Positions 44,548-52,715 of a stretch of 62,105 nt of DNA are shown here, piece by piece. Every line of letters begins with the position of its first letter. The first letter of the stretch is position 1. A program made the position numbers and the translations under genes. The stretch is from the NCBI GenBank assembly GCA_963721725.1, contig CAVRLX010000029.1:1-62105 (forward strand). The letters run 5' to 3'. The stretch comes from RI-153 sp963721725 (GTDB lineage Bacteria > Chloroflexota > Anaerolineae > Caldilineales > Caldilineaceae). Under the pieces are notes generated by a model, which was not told the origin of the DNA, searched no databases, and was given only the letters and a program-made list of their open reading frames with translations.

Positions 44548-45636
44548 ATGCACTTTTCAAGAATTCGTTGCCTGTTGGGCCTTTTCGCAATCCTTTGGCT
44601 AGGCGGTTGCCAGACGATGCCATTGTCTCAACAGACCCCCGCCAGCCCAGAAACAACACAGCCCGCCACGTTGGTGGTTGCCAGCCATGATTCGTTCAGC
44701 GTGGGCGAAGCTCAACTGGCAGAATTCGAGGCGACCCACAACGCCAAAGTTCAGTTTTTACAGTTGGGCGATGCGGGCGAGGCGCTAAACAAAATTATTC
44801 TTAGCAAAGATGCCCCCCTAGCCGATGTCTTCTTTGGGGTGGACAACACCTTCCTCAGCCGTGCGCTAAACGCCGATATTTTTCTGCCCTATGCCTCGCC
44901 ATTGCTCGACCAGATTCCCGATGAACTTGAGCTTGACCCAGATCATCGGCTCTTGCCTGTGGACTATGGTTTTATCAACCTCAACGCCGACCGCGCTTGG
45001 TTCGAGGAACGCGGCATCCCGCTGCCGGGCACGTTGGATGATCTCACCGACCCACAATACAAAGGATTGTTGGCGGTGCAAAATCCGGCCACCTCGTCGC
45101 CGGGGCTGGCCTTCTTGCTGGCAACCATCGGCCACTTTGGCGAAGAGGACTATCTTGACTTCTGGCAAGCGCTGCGTGCCAATGATGTCCTGATCACCGA
45201 CGGCTGGAGCGAAGCCTATTTCGAGCATTTTACCGTGGGTTCCGGTGGAGCCGGGGATCGTCCGCTGGTGGTGAGCTACACCACCAGTCCCCCCGCCGAT
45301 GTGCTCTATGCCAGCGATGGGCGCACCCAACCGGCCAGCGTTAACCTCAACCCGCCTAATGGCACGTTTCGCCAGGTGGAATTCGTGGGCATCTTGCGGG
45401 GAACAGAGCAACGGGCGCTGGCCGAAGCCTGGATCGACTTCTTGCTGAGCGAACCATTCCAGACTGAGATCCCGCTGCTGCTCTTTGTCTATCCTGTCAA
45501 CCCGGAGGCGACTTTGCCTACCCTCTTTGTGGATTTCGCGGAAACCCCCACCGATCCGGTGAATCTCGCGCCAGAGGCGATTGAGGCCAACCGCGAAGCA
45601 TGGATCAACGCCTGGACGCAAACCATGTTGCGCTAG
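44548..45636 (+). CDS. thiB: Thiamine ABC transporter substrate-binding lipoprotein
   Basis: A 362-residue periplasmic-type receptor anchored as a lipoprotein: signal residues 1-20 end LWLGGC (C21). The binding domain reads TLVVASHDSF, EFEATHNAKVQFL, DVFFGVDNTFLSRAL, PVDYGFINLNADRAWF, NPATSSPGLAFLLA and a Tyr/Pro-rich C terminus. These resemble ThiB/TbpA of thiamine importers, within the iron(III)-binding-like class. Ferric or other ligands would fit the fold as well, but the upstream TPP riboswitch decides for thiamine or a precursor. The ribosome site is AGGAG, nine bases upstream of ATG 44548. Confidence 0.93.
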   Translation: MHFSRIRCLLGLFAILWLGGCQTMPLSQQTPASPETTQPATLVVASHDSFSVGEAQLAEFEATHNAKVQFLQLGDAGEALNKIILSKDAPLADVFFGVDNTFLSRALNADIFLPYASPLLDQIPDELELDPDHRLLPVDYGFINLNADRAWFEERGIPLPGTLDDLTDPQYKGLLAVQNPATSSPGLAFLLATIGHFGEEDYLDFWQALRANDVLITDGWSEAYFEHFTVGSGGAGDRPLVVSYTTSPPADVLYASDGRTQPASVNLNPPNGTFRQVEFVGILRGTEQRALAEAWIDFLLSEPFQTEIPLLLFVYPVNPEATLPTLFVDFAETPTDPVNLAPEAIEANREAWINAWTQTMLR

Positions 45637-45691
45637 GGAACGGGCGAGTGGGCGATTAAGCGCCCACTTTTCTACAAGGAGTCACGGATTG

Positions 45692-47384
45692 ATGAAGCAC
45701 ACACGCCCGATAAATTATGCCTTACGCCTTACCCCCTATCGGGCGGCTCTCTACGCGCTCTATCTGTTGCCCCTGCTTTTCTTGGGAATTTTCTACTTCT
45801 ATCCGCTCTTTTCCATTGTCCGGCTCAGCTTTGCAGACGGTTGGACGGGCGCAGATCTGGGCGCGCTATTGGGCGAACCTTTCCTGTGGCGTGTGCTCTG
45901 GTTCACTACATGGCAGGCCGCGCTCTCCACGCTTTTGACCTTGTTCATGGGCCTGCCGTTGGCCTATCTCTTTGCACGGTATCAATTTCGCGGAAAAACA
46001 ATCCTGCGCGCCCTCACCACCATCCCCTTTGTCATGCCCACGGTGGTGGTGGCCGCCGCATTTACCACGCTTTTGGGATCGTCGGGTCTGCTCAACGGCT
46101 GGCTGCAAGCGGCTTTCCGGCTGGATGCACCGCCGCTGCATCTGTTGCAGACCGTCTGGATCATCCTGCTGGCCCATGTTTTCTACAACGTGAGCGTGGT
46201 GGTACGTGCCGTCGGTGGCTTTTGGGCTAACCTAAACCCGCGCTTGGAAGAGGCCGCGGCTGTGCTGGGGGCAGGCCCACGGCAGATCTTGTGGGGCGTC
46301 ACCGTACCACTGTTGCTGCCCAGTATTCTTTCGGCGGGGCTGCTCGGTCTTTCTCTTTTGTTTCACCAGCTTTGGCGTGATCTTGATTTTGGGCGGTCTG
46401 CGTTTCGCCACCTTGGAAGTGGAGATCTACCGGCAGGCGGTGAATCTCTTCAATCTGCCTGTAGCTGCCTTTCTTGCCTTGTTACAAATGGCCGTCACCT
46501 TTGGCGTCATGACGGTCTATACGCGCACCCAGGCCCGTGCCAGCTTGCCGTTGGAGCTACGCCCGGCCAGCAGCACCGAACGCCCCGCCGTGGGCTGGCG
46601 CGCCCGCACAGTGCTTGGCTTGGGTCTGCTGATCTTACTCGGCCTCTTATTGGCTCCGCTCGTTGCCCTGGCCTGGCGTAGTTTCACCCTGGGCGATGCC
46701 CCGTTTACATTAGACTATTACCGTGCATTGCGCGTCAACCCGCGCGGCAGCGCCTTCTTCGTGCCGCCCCTTTTTGCCGTGCGTAATTCACTCGTCATTG
46801 CGCTGGCAACCGTCACCCTCAGCCTCTTTTTGGGCATTATTACCGCCTATCTGCTGGCCCACCCGCGCCGCCGTCTCACCGCCCTGTTGGAACCGATTTT
46901 TTTGCTCCCCCTCGGCACGTCGGCGGTGACCCTCGGTTTCGGCTACATTGTCGCCATGGGACCGCTGCGGACATCGCCGCTCCTGATCCCGATTGCCCAC
47001 ACGCTTATCGCCGCGCCCTTTGTAGTGCGCTCGCTCTTGCCTGCCCTGCGCAGCCTGGACCCGCGCCTGCGCGAAGCCGCCGCCGTGTTGGGCGCGTCGC
47101 CCCGCCGAACTTGGTGGACCGTGGATCTGCCCATGCTGTGGCGGGCCATGCTCGTGGGCGCAGTCTTTGCCTTCACCATTAGCCTGGGCGAATTTGGAGC
47201 CACTCTGCTCATCAGCCGCCCCGATCTGCCCACCATGCCCGTGGTCATTTACCGGGCGCTGGGCCAGCCGGGGCTGCTCAACTACGGCCAGGCCCTTGCC
47301 ATGAGCACCATTTTGATGGCGATCTCGGCAGCCGGCCTGATCTTAATCGAACGCTTTCGCCCTGGCGACATGAGCGAATTTTAG
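45692..47384 (+). CDS. thiP: Thiamine ABC transporter permease, two-domain, one frameshift
   Basis: A fused double permease of about 560 residues, as in ThiP and FbpB. The first half begins YALYLLPLLFLGIFYFYPLFSIV, has the domain text QFRGKTILRALTTIPFVMPTVVVAAAF and the EAA loop EEAAAVLGAGPRQILWGVTVPLLLPS. The second half has TALLEPIFLLPLGTSAVTLGFG and EAAAVLGASPRRTWWTVDLPML. Around 46345-46360 (TCTTTTGTTTCACC) one base is off. The correct frame then reads CFTSFGVILILGGLRFATLEVEIY. The ATG at 45692 has an AGGAG site. It is 55 bases past thiB and ten before thiQ. ThiP works as the membrane channel for ThiB-delivered ligand. Confidence 0.92.
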
Positions 47385-47394
47385 AAAGGGACGT

Positions 47395-48460
47395 ATGCAT
47401 TTGCTCACGCTGACCAACATTCACAAATCGTATGGCAAAACGCCCGTCTTGCGCGGGGTGGATCTGGCACTGGCAGCGGGCGAGATTGTCTGTCTGCTTG
47501 GCCCCAGCGGTTGTGGCAAAAGCACCTTACTACGAATTGTGGCCGGGTTAGAGGTCGCCGATGCCGGCACGTTGCGCTTTGACGGCCACGATCTCAACCG
47601 CATCCCTGTCTATCAACGCCAGTTTGGCCTGATGTTTCAGGAATTTGCGCTCTTTCCTCACAAAAATGTGGCCGAAAATGTGGCCTTTGGGCTGAAAATG
47701 CAACGACTCGCCAACGCCGCCATTGGGGAACGTGTGGCCGAAGTGCTGGCGCTGGTCTCGTTGCAAGGCTACGAAAAGCGCTCTGTTTTTGAACTTAGCG
47801 GCGGCGAACGCCAGCGCGTTGCCCTGGCGCGCAGCCTGGCCCCCCATCCCCGGCTTTTAATGTTAGATGAGCCGCTGGGCAGCCTGGATCGCACCCTGCC
47901 GCGAAGGATTGATGATCGAACTGCGCCGTATTCTCAAGCGCGTGGGCGTGACCGCGCTCTATGTCACCCACGACCAACAGGAAGCCTTCGCCGTGGCCGA
48001 CCGTGTGGTCGTAATGAATGCCGGGCTGTTCGAGCAGATCGGCACACCGCAAGCCGTCTATGCACGCCCGGCCACCCCCTTTGTCGCCCGTTTTTTGGGG
48101 CTGACCAATCTGCTGACCGTCCACAATCTGACTGCCGATGGGGAGGTCATCACCGCTCTGGGGCGCTTTCGGCTGGAGCATCCCCCTGTCCACGCACCAG
48201 CGTGCTTGTTGATCCGCCCCGAAATCGAAGCCCAACATCTGACCGCACCCGGAGAAGCCGGAAGCGTGCAGGGCAGAGTGAGCGCAGTCTCATTCCGCGG
48301 CAGCGACTATCATCTGGAATTGGTCGCCACAGGCCAGGGCGATCAAGCGCACACGCTGGATTTTATATTGCCCACCCGCCACCGTGGGCATTTGCATGTG
48401 CCAGCCGTGGGCGAGGCCATCACTATTGGCATTGAACCGGGCCAGTTGCTGCTATTGTAA
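47395..48460 (+). CDS. thiQ: Thiamine ABC transporter ATP-binding protein, one frameshift
   Basis: The ATPase of the importer, of about 354 residues, hydrolysing ATP in the cytoplasm. Walker A LLGPSGCGKSTL (34-45), the Q-loop GLMFQEFALFPH, the signature LSGGERQRVALARSLA and Walker B LLMLDEPLGSLD are intact. After 47890 the frame shifts by one (text ...REGLMIELRRILKRVGV), then the switch TALYVTHDQQEAF. The C-terminal 100 residues form a TOBE-like regulatory domain, longer than in short ThiQ proteins and nearer to FbpC/PotA-type ATPases. The name rests on the operon. It is followed by a Gmad2 gene 120 bases later. Confidence 0.9.
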
Positions 48461-48580
48461 AGTGCCGCGTTATGGTATGATTCTTCTGTCCCTGGTCTCC
48501 GTCATACAACCAAATCCAGTTCGACCGTCCCAGATAGATCGGGATGCTGCCTTTCTTTCGTCTCCCAAAGGAGGGATTCT

Positions 48581-49447
48581 ATGCACACCGCATTGGGTCG
48601 GCTTCAAAAGCCGCTTTGGATGGCTCTCCTCGTTTGTGCTGCGCTGCTCTTCTTCCTCATGCGCTATCAACCCGCCACAGCCCACCCCGTTGCACAGATC
48701 AATCAGTGTAGCAATAGCCTGCCGGCATCCTCCCCGCGTGATGGGGAATTCGCCAGCTATCTGCCTATGATCGAAAGTTGTGCCGTTGTGCCCACGGCCA
48801 CCCCCACGCCCGATCCGTGGACCGCGCCGCCAGTGTCGATTGAAGTCTTTTCGCCCATCAGCACGGGGGTCTATCACAGCCCGATTGAGATTATCGGCTA
48901 TTCTCAGACCTTTGAGGGCAGTGTTGTCGTGCGGCTGCGCGATAGCAAAGGCGAGATTATCGGCGAACGCCCCACCCAGGGCGGCTCGTCAGATGGCTTC
49001 GACTTCTTCCATACCCGGCTGCGCTTTTTTGTGAATGCCCAACAAAATGGTACAGTCGAGGTCTTTGAGATCAGCGCCAAAGATGGCAGCGAGATCCACA
49101 AAGTCACCATCCCTGTGATCTTGCAGCCAGGGCAACGGGTCTTGGATATTGATTACCCCACGCCAGGGCAGTCTATCTGCACGCCGATACAGGTCTCTGG
49201 CTATAGCAACACATTTGAGGCCAACGTTGTCGCCAACTTGTACACACGCAGCGGCAAGCCACTTACTATGACCATCACCATGGGCGGCAATCTGGGCATC
49301 TATGAACGGTTTAGCGCGGTGCTCTCCCAGACCCTCACCACCACCCAGCCGCTGTTGGTGGATGTCTATGGCGGGGACGGCCAGGGCATCGGCCTTGTCG
49401 ACCAGACCCGCGTGCCTGTGAGCCTCTATAATTGTAAGATCGAGTAG
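48581..49447 (+). CDS. Exported Gmad2 domain protein
   Basis: A 288-residue exported protein. ATG 48581 follows AAAGGAGG. Residues 12-28 are a membrane helix or signal (LWMALLVCAALLFFLMRY). A Thr/Pro linker (about 73-82) leads to two Gmad2 (Ig-like beta-sandwich) units, about 84-186 and 194-285. Each starts with a strand such as SIEVFSPISTG or LDIDYPTPGQSI, then PIEIIGYSQTFEG or PIQVSGYSNTFEA, the unit's hallmark. Gmad2 domains occur with germination-like and surface proteins and may bind glycans; the function here is unknown. It lies after the thiamine operon and before azlC. Confidence 0.8.
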   Translation: MHTALGRLQKPLWMALLVCAALLFFLMRYQPATAHPVAQINQCSNSLPASSPRDGEFASYLPMIESCAVVPTATPTPDPWTAPPVSIEVFSPISTGVYHSPIEIIGYSQTFEGSVVVRLRDSKGEIIGERPTQGGSSDGFDFFHTRLRFFVNAQQNGTVEVFEISAKDGSEIHKVTIPVILQPGQRVLDIDYPTPGQSICTPIQVSGYSNTFEANVVANLYTRSGKPLTMTITMGGNLGIYERFSAVLSQTLTTTQPLLVDVYGGDGQGIGLVDQTRVPVSLYNCKIE

Positions 49448-49475
49448 TTGTCAGATAACAGTTAGATCGGTTGGT

Positions 49476-50192
49476 ATGAGTAGACCAGGGACACAATTTT
49501 GGGCAGGGGTACGCGCCGAGCTACCGCTATTGCTCGGCGTTTTGCCGTTTGGCATGATCTACGGCATCACGGCGCTGGCGGCGGGAATGTCGCCGGCAGC
49601 GGCACAGGCAAACTCGGCGATTGTCTTCGCCGGCTCTGCGCAACTGGTGGTGGCCCAGTTAATCGGCGCGGGTGCGCCAGCACTGGTGATCATCGTCACC
49701 GTTTTTGTGGTCAATTTGCGCCATATGCTCTACAGCGCCTCACTGGCCCCCTGGATGGCCGGGCTTCCCTTGCGTTGGCGGGCGCTCCTCGCCTATCTGC
49801 TCACCGATGAAGCCTATGGCGCTTCCATCACCCATATTCAGGCCGGGCGCACCGGCAACTATCCCCATTGGCATCTCTTCGGCGCGGGTCTCGCCTTGTG
49901 GACAGCCTGGCAACTGAGCACGGCGGCGGGCGTCTTTCTGGGGGCCAGTGTGCCGTCATCATGGCCGCTGGATTTTGCCCTGCCCCTCACCTTTATTGCG
50001 CTTGTGGTGCCGGCCATTCGCGATGGCTCGGCGTTGGCGGCGGCGCTGGCTGCCGGAATGGCCGTGATGTTGGCGCTTGGCCTCCCCTTTGGATTGGGGT
50101 TGATTGTGGCCGCGCTGGTGGGCATGGCGGTGGGCATGGCCGTGGAAAGCCTGCACCGCCGCAAGGCGCGCGAAGAAGGGCCGCGCCTGTGA
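49476..50192 (+). CDS. azlC: AzlC-family branched-chain amino acid exporter, large subunit
   Basis: A 238-residue inner-membrane protein with about six helices. The family hallmarks are PLLLGVLPFGMIYGITALAAGMSP, IVFAGSAQLVVAQLIGAGAPALVII and the loop NLRHMLYSASL. With AzlD it exports branched-chain amino acids or analogues. The start ATG at 49476 has only a weak ribosome site. The last codon and stop overlap the GTG of azlD (GTGA), so the two are translationally coupled. Confidence 0.93.
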   Translation: MSRPGTQFWAGVRAELPLLLGVLPFGMIYGITALAAGMSPAAAQANSAIVFAGSAQLVVAQLIGAGAPALVIIVTVFVVNLRHMLYSASLAPWMAGLPLRWRALLAYLLTDEAYGASITHIQAGRTGNYPHWHLFGAGLALWTAWQLSTAAGVFLGASVPSSWPLDFALPLTFIALVVPAIRDGSALAAALAAGMAVMLALGLPFGLGLIVAALVGMAVGMAVESLHRRKAREEGPRL

Positions 50193-50512
50193 GTGTCTGG
50201 ATTGTGCTGATCGTAGGGGGATTGATCACCTTTGCCATTCGGCTTTCGTTTCTGGCTGGGGCTGGGCGCTTGCGCCTCTCGGCCACGCTCCAGCGCCTCT
50301 TACGCTTTGTGCCGGTTTCGGTCCTCACCGCCCTCATTGTGCCGGATCTGTTCTATCGGCAAGGGCAACTTGTGCCTCTCATCGACAACCATCGTCTCTG
50401 GGCCGGGCTGGTTGCAATTGCCGTGGCCTGGATCACGCGTAATACATTTTTAACCATCGGGGCAGGCATGGGGGTGTTGATCCTCTTGCAGGCGCTCTTG
50501 CCCTCAGCTTAA
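50189..50512 (+). CDS. azlD: AzlD-family branched-chain amino acid exporter, small subunit
   Basis: A 107-residue membrane protein with three to four helices. The GTG start (50189) overlaps the azlC stop by four bases and reads VSVWIVLIVGGLITFAIRLSF. FVPVSVLTALIVPDLFY and AVAWITRNTFLTIGAGMGVLIL are typical of the family. It partners AzlC as the second half of the transporter; it has no independent function known. Confidence 0.9.
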   Translation: MSVWIVLIVGGLITFAIRLSFLAGAGRLRLSATLQRLLRFVPVSVLTALIVPDLFYRQGQLVPLIDNHRLWAGLVAIAVAWITRNTFLTIGAGMGVLILLQALLPSA

Positions 50513-50525
50513 AGGAGAGTGTTCG

Positions 50526-51059
50526 ATGAAAGTATGGCTTTGGATTGTCGTAGTGGTGGTGATGGCAGGCTGTGCGGGCCAGGCCCCGCAGCCGGCAAGC
50601 GATAGCCCGCAGATCTATGAAACTGGGGCGCGTGTGCCTGTGGACGATACAGTCTATCTGATCTCTGGGCAAGTGGTGGGGGATATTGCCAGCCTGAGCG
50701 GGCAGACGGCCCCAGCCCAGGGCGATATCACGGGGCTGGGCGCGCGTGGCATCGGCTATGTGGGTGGGTCGTACTTTGGGGCGGAATTTGGGGGAAAGGG
50801 CTTTGTGCGTCTATTGGTTCACACAGCAGAGCCGACAACACGGCTGGCCCCGCCAGAGGAGATCGTCATCATCAAAACCAGCGACACCAAAGCCTCGATC
50901 TTGTTGCCCGGCGATGTAGTGACCTTTAAGTGTCGCGCCCAATATGAAGCCGTGGCGGCTGTGCGCGAAAACGAATCGTTCAATGCCGACAAAGTGGAAA
51001 CCTGGGAACTTGACTATTGCCGTCTGCTCACCCCCGTTATCGACGTGCGTGTGCCGTAG
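50526..51059 (+). CDS. Small lipoprotein of unknown function
   Basis: A 177-residue lipoprotein with a very short signal (residues 1-15) ending VVVVVMAGC (C16). ATG 50526 follows AAAGGAG. The mature chain has AEFGGKGFVRLLVHT, PPEEIVIIKTSDTKASILLPGDVVTFKCRAQYEAVAAV and a Cys near the end. The pattern of strands suggests a small beta-barrel or OB-like fold, but no domain is certain. It is 13 bases after azlD, so possibly cotranscribed. The convergent histidine kinase ends 13 bases downstream. Confidence 0.7.
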   Translation: MKVWLWIVVVVVMAGCAGQAPQPASDSPQIYETGARVPVDDTVYLISGQVVGDIASLSGQTAPAQGDITGLGARGIGYVGGSYFGAEFGGKGFVRLLVHTAEPTTRLAPPEEIVIIKTSDTKASILLPGDVVTFKCRAQYEAVAAVRENESFNADKVETWELDYCRLLTPVIDVRVP

Positions 51060-51072
51060 CCACTCTCTGTGG

Positions 51073-52662
51073 CTACTCTACATGCGCCACAGGCAGAATA
51101 ACCGTGACCGCCGTGCCTTGCCCTGGCGTTGACCGGATCTCGACCTGCCCGCCAAACAGAGCCACGCGTTCGCGGATGCTGCGCAGGCCAAAGCTTTTCT
51201 TGTCAGGAGTGTGGTTGGTCAGGCTTTCCTGGCGGAAGCCGCGCCCGTTGTCTTGTATACGTGTGTAGATCTCGCCATCTTTGATAGCGAGGCTGACCTC
51301 GGCTTCGTTGACCCCGGCATGTTTCACCACGTTGAAGAGCAATTCTCGCACAATCTGAAAGATAAGTAGCCGCAACTTGGGGCTATCGGGGGTTTGGGCA
51401 ACAGATGGCCCCAGGCGAACGTGTAGCGCGTGGACTTCTTGCATGTGGCTACCCAGCCAAGTGAGCGCTTCAAATAGTCCCTCACTCTCCAACACAGGCG
51501 GACTAAGTTCCACAGTGAGCGTGCGTGCTGCCTGAATTGTGTCGCTGGTCAACCGTTCCATATCGGCCAGAAGGGTGCGAAAGTTATCCTTTTCGGGGGG
51601 ATCTATGCTCAACTTTTCCATCTCTTGGCGAATTAAGAGCGTGCGCCACTGGACCCCATAGAGCATTTGTTGAATGCTGTCGTGCAAAATTTGCGATACG
51701 CGGGTACGTTCGGCCTGTTCGGCCAGGGAAAGCTGCCCCGCCAAAGAGCGTACCTCGTGTGTGCGTTCTTCAACCCGCTCTTCTAGTTCTGCGGTCAATT
51801 TCTGCAACTGATCGCTTTCACTCGCAAGCTTATTTAACAACTCTTCTCGTTCTGCTTCGTGTCGTTTGCGCTGGCGAATGTCGTTGATTACCGACATACG
51901 CAGCCCCAAATCGGCCAGTTCGGTGCCCCACCACTCCATATCTACCAACTCACCCTGGAGGTTGACCAGGGGAAGTTCCCCGTGCCAATAGCCCTTTGCT
52001 TTCATTTCCGCGTTGATGTGCTGTGCCTTCTCTTGAAGGTGTGGTGGCAGGAAATTGCCCCGGTTTGCCATCAACTCCTCGCGAGATCCGCCCATCATGC
52101 GGCAAAGAGCATCATTAAACTCTAGCTCCCCTGTTTTGAGGTTCATAAGCAAAATGCCGTTGACCGCGCCATCAAAAATGGCCCGGAATTTGGTTTCGCT
52201 TTCACGCAGCGCTTGCACGCTCTGGCGGCGCAGGCTGATATCTCGTCCATAGATGGAAAGACCGAAGGGTGAGGGGTAGACTGTGGTTTCGTACCAAGTA
52301 TTGTAAATCAGCCCCCGAGATTCAAAAGTCACAGGCTGTTGGGTGGCCGTCGCCTCTTTGAATTTGGTTTCGAAAAGGCTGCCCGGCCATCCTGGGATCA
52401 CATCGGAGATAAGCTTGCCGATCATATCGGCAGGGGATCTTTGCACAATGTTGGCAGCCATGGGATTGACGTAGCGATAACGCCAATCCTTGTCCACTGT
52501 CAAGAAAATATCGCCGATCCGATCAACGGCGTTGACTAATTCAGCATGGTTGGTTTTGGAATCGGCAAGCTCTTTGCGTAGCTGTGCCAACTCGGCTTCA
52601 AGGGCTACAATTCGGTGGAATTCGGGGCTTTCCCCAGACTGCGGTGGTGTGTCAATTGGCAT
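51073..52662 (-). CDS. PAS-PAS sensor histidine kinase (HisKA_3/NarL type)
   Basis: A cytoplasmic 529-residue sensor kinase. Two PAS domains lie at about 43-145 (FLTVDKDWRYRYVNPMAANI) and 155-265 (AIFDGAVNGILLMNLKTGELEFNDALCRMM). A coiled coil (265-315) leads to the phosphoacceptor helix AERTRVSQILHDSIQQMLYG with His327. The ATPase domain has the N-box RELLFNVVKHA, the G1 box DNGRGF and FGLRSIRERVALFGG. It belongs to the NarL-partnered class, which phosphorylates LuxR-type regulators, but no such regulator is adjacent. There are no membrane helices. It starts 53 bases after the fused permease and may be in its operon. Confidence 0.92.
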   Translation of the reverse strand: MPIDTPPQSGESPEFHRIVALEAELAQLRKELADSKTNHAELVNAVDRIGDIFLTVDKDWRYRYVNPMAANIVQRSPADMIGKLISDVIPGWPGSLFETKFKEATATQQPVTFESRGLIYNTWYETTVYPSPFGLSIYGRDISLRRQSVQALRESETKFRAIFDGAVNGILLMNLKTGELEFNDALCRMMGGSREELMANRGNFLPPHLQEKAQHINAEMKAKGYWHGELPLVNLQGELVDMEWWGTELADLGLRMSVINDIRQRKRHEAEREELLNKLASESDQLQKLTAELEERVEERTHEVRSLAGQLSLAEQAERTRVSQILHDSIQQMLYGVQWRTLLIRQEMEKLSIDPPEKDNFRTLLADMERLTSDTIQAARTLTVELSPPVLESEGLFEALTWLGSHMQEVHALHVRLGPSVAQTPDSPKLRLLIFQIVRELLFNVVKHAGVNEAEVSLAIKDGEIYTRIQDNGRGFRQESLTNHTPDKKSFGLRSIRERVALFGGQVEIRSTPGQGTAVTVILPVAHVE

Positions 52663-52715
52663 AAGGATTCTCTAATAGACGGAGGTCAAAGTACGAACAA
52701 TCCCTCTGTCTAATC

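Noticed and set aside
52663..52715. Terminator between fused permease and kinase
   Set aside because: The gap is too short and no stem-loop is visible.
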